Shown in pieces: positions 46,892-55,204 of a DNA stretch of 64,000 nucleotides. The notes under the pieces are model-generated. The model was not told the origin of the DNA. It did not search any database and saw only the letters and a program-made list of their open reading frames with translations. The stretch lies in the NCBI RefSeq assembly GCF_013363975.1, contig NZ_JABWGN010000010.1, forward strand, positions 372,001 to 436,000, written 5' to 3'. This stretch comes from Nonomuraea montanisoli (GTDB lineage: Bacteria > Actinomycetota > Actinomycetes > Streptosporangiales > Streptosporangiaceae). Positions within the stretch are counted from its first letter, which is position 1; every line of letters begins with the position of its first letter. A program made the translations under genes and the position numbers.

Positions 46892-48058
46892 TTGAAGCGA
46901 ATCCTCCTCCCGACTGGTGGCGTCGTCCTGGCCACCGGCCTGCTGGCCGCGGGCCTCACCGGCACCGCGCAGGCGCGAGCCGACATCGCCACCGACCCCA
47001 TGGCCCGCGACACGTCGCAGGCCGCCTCGGTCGCCTCGTTCTGGCTGGCCTCCAACGGCGCCGCGCTCCGCTCCGCCACGGCGTACACCTGGGACGCCAA
47101 GGAGGTCCGGAAGCTGGTCTCCAAGGGCGGCTACTCCGCGGACGGCAGCCCCGGCACCGCCGCGCCCATCGGCGAGGACAAGAAGCCCATCGGCCGCGCG
47201 CAGAACGTCAACCTGCCCAAGACGGTCGGCAAGGTGTTCTTCGTGGACGGCTCCGGCAAGTTCCGCTGGTGCACGGCCACGTCCGTGCAGTCCAACTACC
47301 GCAACCTGGTCGCCACGGCCGGCCACTGCGTGTACGACACGGACAGCAACAAGGACACGATGACCAACTGGGTGTTCGTGCCCGGCTACTACGAGGGCAA
47401 GGCGCCGTTCGGCATCTACGTCGGCAAGCAGGCCTTCACCCACTCCGACTTCGACGTCTACGAGGACTACGACCGCGACTACGCGTTCGTCACCGTCTTC
47501 AACGGCATCGCCTTCGAGGGCGTCAAGCAGGTGGACCGCAAGGACTTCGAGCGGTTCAGCGGCCCGAAGCGCAGCTGGGGCGGCCACCACTACATCCTGC
47601 TGTCGAAGGACGCGGGCCGCCTGGGCGACAACGTCGGCGGCCAGGGCGTGGCCTGGAACCAGCCCACGGGCAAGACGGTGCGCGCGTTCGGCTACCCGGC
47701 CGGCCCGCACCCGGACGGCAACAAGCCGTACAGCGGCGTGACGCCGAAGTGGTGCTACGGCACGACGACCGGCAAGGCCGTGGGCGCCCCGTGGCTCAAG
47801 ATCGAGGAGCACGTGGGCCTCAAGTGCCCGGTCACGCCCGGCTTCGACGGCGGTCCCTGGCTGAGCAACTACAGCAACAGCAAGCGTCTGGGCTACGTCA
47901 ACGGCGTGACCAGCACGTTCGCCGACCAGGACGGCAACGACCGGATCGACTACATCACCTCGCCGTACTTCGACGGGGAGACGGCGTCGATCTACAACGC
48001 GGCCAAGAACGTGTGGTCCGGCAAGATCGTCGGCTCGAACGGCGAGCTGTACAAGTAA
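46892..48058 (+). CDS. P2: secreted trypsin-fold pseudoprotease (Ser to Asp)
   Basis: A 388-residue exported protein homologous to P1. The signal peptide is KRILLPTGGVVLATGLLAAG, with cleavage near AQARA. His145 (VATAGHC) and Asp196 (YDRDYAFV) are kept, but the nucleophile loop reads GFDGGPW, with Asp319 (codon GAC) in the serine position. The fold otherwise looks intact: paired cysteines C127/C146 and C288/C312, GRLGDNVGGQGVAWNQP and RLGYVNGVTS. The segment between catalytic Asp and GRLGDN is 39 residues. The start is TTG, five bases after GGAG, the same as in P3 and P4. It is likely proteolytically inactive and probably binds a ligand or peptide. Confidence 0.88.
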   Translation: MKRILLPTGGVVLATGLLAAGLTGTAQARADIATDPMARDTSQAASVASFWLASNGAALRSATAYTWDAKEVRKLVSKGGYSADGSPGTAAPIGEDKKPIGRAQNVNLPKTVGKVFFVDGSGKFRWCTATSVQSNYRNLVATAGHCVYDTDSNKDTMTNWVFVPGYYEGKAPFGIYVGKQAFTHSDFDVYEDYDRDYAFVTVFNGIAFEGVKQVDRKDFERFSGPKRSWGGHHYILLSKDAGRLGDNVGGQGVAWNQPTGKTVRAFGYPAGPHPDGNKPYSGVTPKWCYGTTTGKAVGAPWLKIEEHVGLKCPVTPGFDGGPWLSNYSNSKRLGYVNGVTSTFADQDGNDRIDYITSPYFDGETASIYNAAKNVWSGKIVGSNGELYK

Positions 48059-48098
48059 CACCCCGCTTCGGCGAGCTGTACGTGTGACACCCTGCTTC
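48041..48098. repeat. 29-bp direct repeat at the end of P2
   Basis: Copies at 48041-48069 and 48070-48098 each contain ggcgagctgtac followed by a stop (TAA in the first, TGA in the second) and cacc[c/t]cgcttc or a near variant. The second is a duplicate of the P2 gene end, in a different frame. Confidence 0.8.
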
Positions 48099-48102
48099 AC
48101 GG

Positions 48103-48133
48103 AGGGGCCCGGCTTCGGCCGGGCCCCTTTTTC
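48103..48133 (+). terminator. Terminator after P2
   Basis: A perfect 11-base stem (aggggcccggc), loop ttcg and a T-run form a classic factor-independent terminator, so P2 and P3 are separate transcription units. Confidence 0.9.
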
Positions 48134-48255
48134 GTGTCCGCGGTTTGGGCGCGGAGAGGGCGGGGAGAGGTCGTGAACCCCGTCCGGGACGGCGATCTGG
48201 AGATCATTTAGGCCCGGAGGAGAAGTTAGACGGAGTTGGGACCCGATTTGGTTCC

Positions 48256-48271
48256 TGTGATCTACGTCACA
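48256..48271. promoter_or_regulatory. Perfect CRP-like site upstream of P3
   Basis: TGTGA-tctacg-TCACA, a perfect match to the CRP/GlxR consensus, 269 bases before the P3 start. The intergenic region 48134-48540 (about 400 bases) otherwise holds no gene. Confidence 0.65.
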
Positions 48272-48388
48272 TACGACTGACCACGCAGCGTGATGTCCGT
48301 TTGATCCACTTTTACCCGCGCCCCGCGAAACTACGCGATACCCAGCGAGAACGTAACGCCATGATCACCGTGAGCGAAGATCACTGAC

Positions 48389-48408
48389 AGGTCACGGAAA
48401 GGTCACGG
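48389..48408. promoter_or_regulatory. Direct repeat of aggtcacgg upstream of P3
   Basis: aggtcacgg occurs at 48389-48397 and 48400-48408, an 11-base period equal to one helical turn. Related gatcacggc motifs occur upstream of P2 and P4. It could be an activator site of the cluster. Confidence 0.4.
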
Positions 48409-48476
48409 CGGTAAGGGTGCCTACCAAATGGGTCAAACCAGCTTCCACCTGCAAAGATCACCGCGCTATGTTCCTT

Positions 48477-48517
48477 GCTATCCCTTTACTGACGCATGGG
48501 ACGCATGTTGCGTCCCA
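48477..48517. promoter_or_regulatory. Conserved 29-bp leader with perfect hairpin, P3
   Basis: Bases 48477-48505 are identical to 50441-50469 before P4. The end of the block forms a hairpin with arms tgggacgca (48497-48505) and tgcgtccca (48509-48517). It lies 23 bases before the TTG start, so it is probably in the 5' leader or overlaps the promoter. Confidence 0.6.
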
Positions 48518-48540
48518 CGACAGACCAAGGAGCAGTTCCC

Positions 48541-50070
48541 TTGAAGCGCATCCTCATCCCCGCCGGTGGCGCCATCCTGGCTACCGGCCTTCTGGCCGCC
48601 GGTCTGGCCGGAACGGCCTCGGCCGCCGGTGACGTCGCCACCGACCCGATGGCGAAGAGCGCGGCCGACGCCAAGGCCATCGCCCAGTACTGGGCCGAGA
48701 GCAACGGTGCGGCCCTCAAGGCCGCGACCGAGTCCAACGTCTGGGACAAGAGCGACGTCGCCAAGCTCCAGAGCAAGGGCGGCTACAGCGCCGACACCAA
48801 GCCGGGCTCGGCCTCGCCGATCGGCCAGGAGAAGAAGACCACGGTCAAGGTTCAGAACGTGAACCTACCGAAGACCATCGGCAAGGTCTTCTTCGTCAAC
48901 AGCAAGGGCGAGAAGAAGTGGTGCTCCGCCACTTCGGTTCAGTCCAAGTACCGCAACCTGGTCGCCACGGCCGGCCACTGCGTGTACGACACGGCCGGCA
49001 ACACGGACGTCATGTCCAAGTGGGTCTTCGTCCCGGGTTACTACCAGGGCAAGACGCCGTGGGGCATCTACGTCGGTAAGCAGGCGTTCACGCACTACGA
49101 CTTCGACGTGTACGAGGACTACGACCGCGACTACGCGTTCGTGACCGTGTACAACGGCATCCAGCTCGGCGGCGGCACGGCCAAGCAGGTCTCCAAGGCC
49201 GAGTTCGACAAGTACCAGGGCGTCAAGGACGCCAAGGACGTCGAGATCTCCCGCGCCGAGTTCCGCCAGTGCAAGCTGGACCCGACCTCCACCACGGCGT
49301 GCTGGGTCAAGCGTGGCTCGAAGGCGGAGCCGACCGGCCCCGACTACCCCGGTGCCGAGGTCGCCAAGATCGAGGTCTCCGAGGCGACCTACAAGGACGC
49401 CAAGGTCGGCAAGGGCAACGGCTTCAAGTTCGGTGAGCCCGTCACCGAGATCGTGACCGACACCCAGGCCGCCGCCTACAAGAAGGCCAAGGAGGCGGAC
49501 GCCAAGAAGTACCCGGCGACCGTCGAGCAGGACGCCCGCGGCAACTGGACCATCACGCACTTCTACGTGCAGCAGTGGTACAAGCCCGCCACGGACACCA
49601 AGTTCTACAAGACCGTCTTCTACATCATCGAGGGCTTCGCCAAGGACGCGGGCCGTCTCGGTGACAACGTCGGCGGTCAGGGCGTGTCCTGGAACCAGCC
49701 CACCGGCAAGTACGTCCGCGTGTTCGGCTACCCGGCCGCCGCGCACCCCGACGGCAACAAGAACTTCACCGGCATCACGCCCAAGTGGTGCTACGGGAAG
49801 ACCTCGAAGAAGCTTGTCGGCTCCGCCGCCAAGAAGATCGAGGAGCACGTGGCCCTCAAGTGCTCGATGACCGAGGGCGCCGACGGTGGTCCGTGGCTGC
49901 TCAACTACAGCAACACCAAGCGTCTCGGCTACGTGAACGGTGTCACCAGCACCTTCAACGACCAGGACGGCAACGGTCGTGTCGACTACATCTCCTCGCC
50001 GTACTTCGACGGCGAGACCGCGGCGATCTACAAGGCCGCCTCGAACGTGTGGTCCGGCAAGATCCTCTAA
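48541..50070 (+). CDS. P3: secreted trypsin-fold pseudoprotease with long repetitive insert
   Basis: A 509-residue exported protein. The signal peptide is KRILIPAGGAILATGLLAAG, ending near ASAAG. His146 and Asp197 are kept, but the serine loop reads GADGGPW with Asp448. Between YAFVTV and GRLGDNVGGQG are 167 residues instead of 18 in P1. This insert has four related short units (QVSKAEFDKYQG, VEISRAEFRQ, IEVSEATYKDAK, EIVTDTQAAAYKKAK), one Cys pair (CKLDPTSTTAC) and the shared GNWTITHFYVQQW segment. The start is TTG behind AAGGAG. It probably folds as a trypsin barrel with an added surface domain and no peptidase activity. Confidence 0.88.
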   Translation: MKRILIPAGGAILATGLLAAGLAGTASAAGDVATDPMAKSAADAKAIAQYWAESNGAALKAATESNVWDKSDVAKLQSKGGYSADTKPGSASPIGQEKKTTVKVQNVNLPKTIGKVFFVNSKGEKKWCSATSVQSKYRNLVATAGHCVYDTAGNTDVMSKWVFVPGYYQGKTPWGIYVGKQAFTHYDFDVYEDYDRDYAFVTVYNGIQLGGGTAKQVSKAEFDKYQGVKDAKDVEISRAEFRQCKLDPTSTTACWVKRGSKAEPTGPDYPGAEVAKIEVSEATYKDAKVGKGNGFKFGEPVTEIVTDTQAAAYKKAKEADAKKYPATVEQDARGNWTITHFYVQQWYKPATDTKFYKTVFYIIEGFAKDAGRLGDNVGGQGVSWNQPTGKYVRVFGYPAAAHPDGNKNFTGITPKWCYGKTSKKLVGSAAKKIEEHVALKCSMTEGADGGPWLLNYSNTKRLGYVNGVTSTFNDQDGNGRVDYISSPYFDGETAAIYKAASNVWSGKIL

Positions 50071-50119
50071 GTAACGCACCCCGATCGGGGTGACCCGATC
50101 GACCCCGCGTTCACTCGTC

Positions 50120-50144
50120 AAGGGCCCGGCATCGCCGGGCCCTT
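50120..50144 (+). terminator. Hairpin terminator after P3
   Basis: A perfect 11-base stem (aagggcccggc and complement) with a 3-base loop, 49 bases after the P3 stop; no long T-run follows. Confidence 0.75.
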
Positions 50145-50211
50145 CGGCGTTCCTGGGGAAAGTGCGGACCGTTTGGACGCAGCGGAGGCGCGTACGGTGC
50201 CATCTGGGCGG

Positions 50212-50227
50212 TGTGATGTGCGTCACA
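50212..50227. promoter_or_regulatory. Perfect CRP-like site upstream of P4
   Basis: TGTGA-tgtgcg-TCACA, a perfect consensus match 274 bases before P4, nearly the same distance as the site before P3. The region 50071-50501 has no gene. Confidence 0.65.
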
Positions 50228-50440
50228 TCCATGCCGACGGGCTCTGATCAACGACACGTCGCTCCCAGAAGTCACTCTGACAACACGCTTATGTTGATCA
50301 GGGAAAACGGGCGCGTCAGGCACACCGGACAAGTCATAGCGATAGCCGATCTAAACATCACAGAACGATCACGGCCGACAAGCCCCCTGTTTTCCTTCCA
50401 AAGTGGCTACCGGACCTCAAGATCACGCATGTATCTTCTG

Positions 50441-50481
50441 GCTATCCCTTTACTGACGCATGGGACGCAAGAGGCGTTCCA
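50441..50481. promoter_or_regulatory. Conserved 29-bp leader with hairpin, P4
   Basis: Identical over 29 bases (50441-50469) to the P3 leader. The hairpin arms tgggacgc (50461-50468) and gcgttcca (50474-50481) have one mismatch, with the same 21-base span as in P3 although the loop differs. Conservation of pairing with a changed loop supports function. Confidence 0.6.
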
Positions 50482-50501
50482 CGACAGCGCAAGGAGTTAC
50501 C

Positions 50502-52004
50502 TTGAAGCGCATCCTCCTCCCCGCCGGTGGCGCCCTTCTGGCCACCGGTCTGCTGGCTGCTGGTCTGGCCGGCACTGCTCAGGCCCAGGGCGACGTTGCT
50601 AGCGACGACCTGGCCAAGACCGAGGCGCAGGCCGCCGAGGTCGCCAACTTCTGGCTGAAGTCCAACCACGCCGCTCTGACGCAGGCTGTGGCCTTCAACC
50701 CCGACTCGCTCGAGGTCAAGAAGATCAAGAGCGGCGGCGGCTACTCCGCCGACACCAAGCCGGGCTCGGCTGTGCCGATCGGCGAGGAGAAGAAGGTCGC
50801 GGTCAAGACCCAGAACGTGAACCTGCCGAAGACCATCGGCAAGGTCTTCTTCGAGGGTCGCGACGGCAAGCTGTACTGGTGCTCCGGTACCTCCATCCAG
50901 TCGCAGTACCGCAACCTGGTCGCCACGGCCGGGCACTGCGTCTACGACATGGCCGCCAACAACGAGGTCGTGAGCCGCTGGGTCTTCGTCCCCGGTTACT
51001 ACCAGGGCAAGACCCCGTGGGGCATCTACGTGGGTAAGCAGGCCTTCACCCACTACGACCTCGACGTCTACGAGGACTTCGACCGCGACTACGCGTTCGT
51101 CACCGTTTACAACGGCATCAACCTCGGTGGCGGGTCGGCCAAGAAGGTTTCCTGGAAGGAGTTCAACGACTACCAGGGCGCCAAGGAGGTCAAGCGGATC
51201 GAGGTTTCGAAGGAGGAGTACGAGAAGGGCCAGAAGGACCCCAACACCTTCCCGTACTACGACGTCGAGACCGGCTCCTCCGACGAGAACACCGGCCCGG
51301 ACTTCCCCGGTGCCATCGTGGACCGCGTCGAGACCACCAAGGACAAGTACGAGTCGGCTCCGGTCGGTCGCCTGAACGGCGCCAAGTTCGGTGAGCCCGA
51401 GGTCCTCCCGATCACGGAGGCCCAGGCCAAGGACTGGAAGGGCACTGGCTACGTCAGCCAGGACAAGCTCGGCAACTGGACCGTCACCCACTACTACATC
51501 CAGCAGTGGAAGAAGCCGGGCAAGGCCACGCGCTACGTCCGTCTCGAGCCCACCATCATCGACGGCTTCCTCAAGGACGCCGGTCGCCTCGGCGACAACG
51601 TTGGTGGCCAGGGTGTGGCGTGGAACCAGCCTGCTGGTGCCGTCGTCCGTACCTTCGGTTACCCGGCTGGCCCGCACCCCGACGGCAACAAGTCCTACAC
51701 GGGCGTTACGCCGAAGTGGTGCTACGGCAAGACCGCGTCGAAGGTTCTCCAGGTCCCGGCCAAGAAGGTCGAGGAGCACCAGAGCCTGCGTTGCCCGGTG
51801 ACCGCCGGCTACGACGGTGGCCCCTGGCTGGCCAAGTACAGCAACGCCAAGCGTCTCGGCTACGTCACCGGTGTGACCAGCCTGATCGTCGACGCCGACA
51901 GCAACAACCGGTACGAGACGATCACCTCGCCGATCTTCGACGGCGAGACCGCCGCGATCTACAAGGCCGCTGCGGCCGTGTGGTCCGGCAAGCTCGTCAA
52001 GTAG
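50502..52004 (+). CDS. P4: secreted trypsin-fold pseudoprotease with long repetitive insert
   Basis: A 500-residue exported protein close to P3 (signal peptide KRILLPAGGALLATGLLAAG). His145 and Asp196 are kept; the serine loop is GYDGGPW with Asp438. The insert between YAFVTV and GRLGDN is 158 residues, with the same four-unit pattern (KVSWKEFNDYQG, IEVSKEEYEKGQ, RVETTKDKYESA, LPITEAQAKDW). The cysteine pair of P3 is lost here (PNTFPYYDVETG region). The conserved GNWTVTHYYIQQW segment follows. It uses slightly less extreme GC3 than its neighbours, as often seen in highly expressed secreted proteins. The start is TTG, five bases after AAGGAG. Confidence 0.88.
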   Translation: MKRILLPAGGALLATGLLAAGLAGTAQAQGDVASDDLAKTEAQAAEVANFWLKSNHAALTQAVAFNPDSLEVKKIKSGGGYSADTKPGSAVPIGEEKKVAVKTQNVNLPKTIGKVFFEGRDGKLYWCSGTSIQSQYRNLVATAGHCVYDMAANNEVVSRWVFVPGYYQGKTPWGIYVGKQAFTHYDLDVYEDFDRDYAFVTVYNGINLGGGSAKKVSWKEFNDYQGAKEVKRIEVSKEEYEKGQKDPNTFPYYDVETGSSDENTGPDFPGAIVDRVETTKDKYESAPVGRLNGAKFGEPEVLPITEAQAKDWKGTGYVSQDKLGNWTVTHYYIQQWKKPGKATRYVRLEPTIIDGFLKDAGRLGDNVGGQGVAWNQPAGAVVRTFGYPAGPHPDGNKSYTGVTPKWCYGKTASKVLQVPAKKVEEHQSLRCPVTAGYDGGPWLAKYSNAKRLGYVTGVTSLIVDADSNNRYETITSPIFDGETAAIYKAAAAVWSGKLVK

Positions 52005-52056
52005 TTCAGCGCGGTACCCGAACGACGGCCCTAGGTCATCGTTCACCAGCTTGACC

Positions 52057-52086
52057 CGAAGGGCTCGGCTTCTGCCGGGCCCTTCG
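52057..52086 (+). terminator. Terminator after P4
   Basis: A 13-base stem (cgaagggctcggc with one G-T type mismatch), loop ttct and a downstream T-rich stretch. Confidence 0.75.
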
Positions 52087-52181
52087 GCCTTTTCTGGGTC
52101 TTTTGGTACGACCTCTTACCTACGTGACCTGAGGGTCGATAGGGTCTTACGAGACACTTGACAAATATGTGGAGCCCCCCA

Positions 52182-53669
52182 GTGAAGCGCCTGCTCGTGC
52201 CCCTCGCCGTCGCCGGTCTCAGCGCCGCCGCCCTCGCCACCCCCGCCACCGCCGCGCCGAGCTGGGTGAGCGACCCCCTCTCCCCCAAGCCCGCCGACGC
52301 CTACAGCGCCGCGTACTTCTGGCTGGACGCCAACGGCGCCGCGCTGAAGAAGGCCACCGAGTTCCGCGTCGACGCCAAGGACGTGCCCAAGCTGGCGCAC
52401 CCCCAGACCACCTCGGCCGACGGCAAGCCCGGCATGACGGCCCCGACCGGCACCACCGGCGCCGCGCCCAGGTCCAAGAACGTGAACCTGCCGAAGACCA
52501 TCGGCAAGGTGTTCTTCCTCGACCGCGGCGGCGACTACCGCTGGTGCTCCGCCACCTCCATCCAGGCCAGGAACCGCAACCTGGTCGCCACGGCCGGCCA
52601 CTGCGTCTACGAGCAGGGCAAGGACGTCTTCGCCAAGTGGGTGTTCATCCCCGGCTACTACCAGGGCAAGGCCCCGTACGGCGTCTACGCGGGCGCGTAC
52701 GCCTTCACCGCCTACGACCTCGACACCTACGACGACTACGACGGTGACTTCGCGTTCGTGGCGGTGCACAACGGCTTCGAGCTCGCCGGTGAGAAGACCG
52801 TGTCGAAGGCCGAGTACGACAAGTGGGCCGGCGACAAGTGGATCAAGCCGCACGAGATCACCGCCAAGGAGTTCGGCACCTGCCTGGTGAACCTGGGCAA
52901 CTGCTGGTCCGAGGGCGAGGACAAGCCCGCTGACCGGGTCGGGCCCGACTACCCGGGCGCGGTCGTGGAGAAGGAAGAGGTCGGCGAGCAGGCGTACAAG
53001 GACGCCAAGACCGGCAAGGGCAACGGCTACAAGTTCGGCGAGCCGGAGACCGTCCCGGTGACGAAGGCCGAGTACGACGCATACAAGGGGCCCGGCGAGA
53101 AGGCCGAGGACACGAGCGGGAACTACACGATCACCCGCTTCTACACGCAGAAGTGGCTCAAGCCCGGCACCTCGCGCACGTTCTACCGGGGTGATTACGT
53201 GATCGGCCTGGCCAAGGACGCCGGTCGGCTCGGGGACGCCGTCGGTGGGCAGGGTGTCGCCTGGAACCAGCCCATGGGCCAGAAGGTCACCGTCTTCGGC
53301 TACCCCGCCGCCCCGCACCCCGACGGCGACAAGCCCTTCACCGGCCTGACCCCCAAGATCTGCTCCGGCAGGACCGGCACCAAGACCTACCAGGTCAACA
53401 CCTTCAAGGTCGAGACGCACCAGGTGCTGAAGTGCTCGATGACCGGCGGCTCCGACGGCGCGCCGTGGCTGCTGCGCTACGACAACAACAAGCGCACCGG
53501 CTACGTCAACGGCGTCACGAGCCTGTTCCACGACCAGGACGGCAACAACCGGATCGACTTCGTCAGCTCGGCCTACTTCGACGGCGAGGTCGCCGACGTC
53601 TACAACAAGGCGAACTACGCGGCGACGAAGTCGATCGTCGGCCCCGACGGTGAGCTCATCGGGAAGTGA
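52182..53669 (+). CDS. P5: divergent secreted trypsin-fold pseudoprotease
   Basis: A 495-residue exported protein, the most divergent of the set. The signal peptide is KRLLVPLAVAGLSAAALA with cleavage near TAAPS. His140 (VATAGHC) and Asp189 (DYDGDFAFV) are kept; the serine loop is GSDGAPW, so Asp425 replaces Ser and one glycine of GGP is also changed. The insert is 152 residues, with units such as TVSKAEYDKWAG, HEITAKEFG, EEVGEQAYKDAK and VPVTKAEYDAYKG and a Cys pair (CLVNLGNC). The start is GTG, seven bases after GGAG, matching the KRL/KRI start of the paralogues. No CRP-like site or leader block is seen upstream. Confidence 0.87.
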   Translation: MKRLLVPLAVAGLSAAALATPATAAPSWVSDPLSPKPADAYSAAYFWLDANGAALKKATEFRVDAKDVPKLAHPQTTSADGKPGMTAPTGTTGAAPRSKNVNLPKTIGKVFFLDRGGDYRWCSATSIQARNRNLVATAGHCVYEQGKDVFAKWVFIPGYYQGKAPYGVYAGAYAFTAYDLDTYDDYDGDFAFVAVHNGFELAGEKTVSKAEYDKWAGDKWIKPHEITAKEFGTCLVNLGNCWSEGEDKPADRVGPDYPGAVVEKEEVGEQAYKDAKTGKGNGYKFGEPETVPVTKAEYDAYKGPGEKAEDTSGNYTITRFYTQKWLKPGTSRTFYRGDYVIGLAKDAGRLGDAVGGQGVAWNQPMGQKVTVFGYPAAPHPDGDKPFTGLTPKICSGRTGTKTYQVNTFKVETHQVLKCSMTGGSDGAPWLLRYDNNKRTGYVNGVTSLFHDQDGNNRIDFVSSAYFDGEVADVYNKANYAATKSIVGPDGELIGK

Positions 53670-55028
53670 TCAGACCGGCGCGAGGGCGCGGGCGCGTTCG
53701 TACAGGGACGTGACCGCGGGCTCGCGCCGGTACGGTTCCAGCCGCCTGCGCAGGTCCGTGGCGTAGGAGCGGGACCTGACCGACTGGAGCTCCCCGGCCA
53801 GGTCGAGCGCCCCGGCCGCCACCCCGCACGCCTCCTCCAGCTCGCCGCACTGGAGCAGCCCGGCGGCCAGCAGCGACAGGTTGAACATCCGGCCGCGCAC
53901 GTAGCGGCCGTCCATGTCGAGCGAGCGGCGGGCCTGGCGCACGGCCCGCGGCCCGTCGCCGAGGTCGCGGAAGCAGTGGGCGAACTTGGCGGCGAGGTAG
54001 GCCTCGTCGAAGTAGCCGAGCCAGGCGGGCTCGCGGCCCGGGGAGCGGCGGTCGAAGGCCAGCTCGGCCTGGTGGAGGCTGGCGCTGCAGGAGCGGGCGT
54101 CGCCGAGCCCGGCCTGGGCGTGGGCCTCCAGCACGTGGCAGGAGGCCATGAGCGTCTGGACGCCCGAGCGCCGCGCCGCGAGCTGGGCGGCCCTGGCCAG
54201 GTCGAGGGCGTGAGCCGGCTGGCTCATGTAGATGGCCTGGTGGGCCATGCCGGCCAGGATCTCGCCGCCGAGCGCGTCGTCGCCCGCTCCCCTGGCCAGG
54301 CGCAGCGCCTGGATGAGGTAGCGCTGGGCGAGGCCATGCTGCTCCAGGTCGTAGGCCATCCAGCCGGCCAGCCGGGTGAGCTCGGCCGCGGCGGCGGCGA
54401 GCTGCTTGCCGGTGGCCTCGCCGTACGTGCCGTCCTTGAGCAGCGGCCCCACGGCGGTGTCGAGGTACTTGACCACCGACGCGCGCACGCGCCCGCTGCC
54501 GAAGCGGTTGTCGAGCTCGCCGAACGAGCGGGTCACCTCGTGGATGGCCGCGATGTCGGCCCGGCCGACGCGGCGGGTGCCGCCGCCTTCGAGGCGGCCC
54601 TCGGGTGGGGAGGTCAGCCAGCGTACGGCTCCCACGGAGCCCGCTCCTATCGCGAACGTGGAGTCGATCAGGAATCTCCGTCTCTCCACGTCGGCCCGCC
54701 ACAGCGCCGTCACGGTCGCGACCCCCTCCTGCCACGTGTGCGTGAACTCTTGCCCGAGGTCGAGGGGGGTGATGATCGTCGGCATGCCCAGGTCTTCGGG
54801 TCGGACGGGCCTGCCGAGCCGTAGCGCGAAGATCTCGCTGAGCAGCGCCGGCACGGGCTCCCTGGGCCGCTGGCCACCGATCCATCGCAGGACGGAGCTG
54901 TGGTCGTACTTCAGGCCCGGGGTGCCGCGCGCGGCGCCCAGCTCGTTGAGGCGCCTGGCCAGCCCTTTGTGGGAGAAGCCCGACTCCGCGATGAGCTGCC
55001 GCAGCAGTCTGTTGGGCTCGCGTGTCAT
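53670..55028 (-). CDS. XRE-type helix-turn-helix regulator with TPR-like repeats
   Basis: A 452-residue regulator. The N-terminal helix-turn-helix (LLRQLIAESGFSHKGLARRL, YDHSSVLRWIGGQRP) is followed by about 340 residues of helical repeats (LAAAAAELTRLAGWMAYDLE, ALRLARGAGDDALGGEILAG, LEAHAQAGLGDARSCSASL). Such regulators are abundant in Streptosporangiales and Streptomyces, where some control development or antibiotic synthesis, possibly by peptide sensing. ATG 55028 has GAGGAG upstream. Its stop directly abuts the P5 stop with no base between them, so transcription of the two genes collides. Confidence 0.82.
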   Translation of the reverse strand: MTREPNRLLRQLIAESGFSHKGLARRLNELGAARGTPGLKYDHSSVLRWIGGQRPREPVPALLSEIFALRLGRPVRPEDLGMPTIITPLDLGQEFTHTWQEGVATVTALWRADVERRRFLIDSTFAIGAGSVGAVRWLTSPPEGRLEGGGTRRVGRADIAAIHEVTRSFGELDNRFGSGRVRASVVKYLDTAVGPLLKDGTYGEATGKQLAAAAAELTRLAGWMAYDLEQHGLAQRYLIQALRLARGAGDDALGGEILAGMAHQAIYMSQPAHALDLARAAQLAARRSGVQTLMASCHVLEAHAQAGLGDARSCSASLHQAELAFDRRSPGREPAWLGYFDEAYLAAKFAHCFRDLGDGPRAVRQARRSLDMDGRYVRGRMFNLSLLAAGLLQCGELEEACGVAAGALDLAGELQSVRSRSYATDLRRRLEPYRREPAVTSLYERARALAPV

Positions 55029-55204
55029 CGCTCTCCTCACCGCGGGAGTGGAGCCGGCCACCTCGTGGCCTCCTCACCGAGGGAGGCGGGAGCCGGCGTC
55101 CTTACAGAGGGCTCCTGTTATAGCACGCTGAGTAAAGGAAGTTTTGCGCTTTCCCGATGCTCGCGCGAACTATCCGGACGCCGGCCCGGCAGATCCTGTA
55201 CGCG

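Noticed and set aside
48145..48387. Plus-strand ORF of 80 codons upstream of P3
   Set aside because: It spans the CRP-like site and promoter region, has no ribosome-binding site and no family features.
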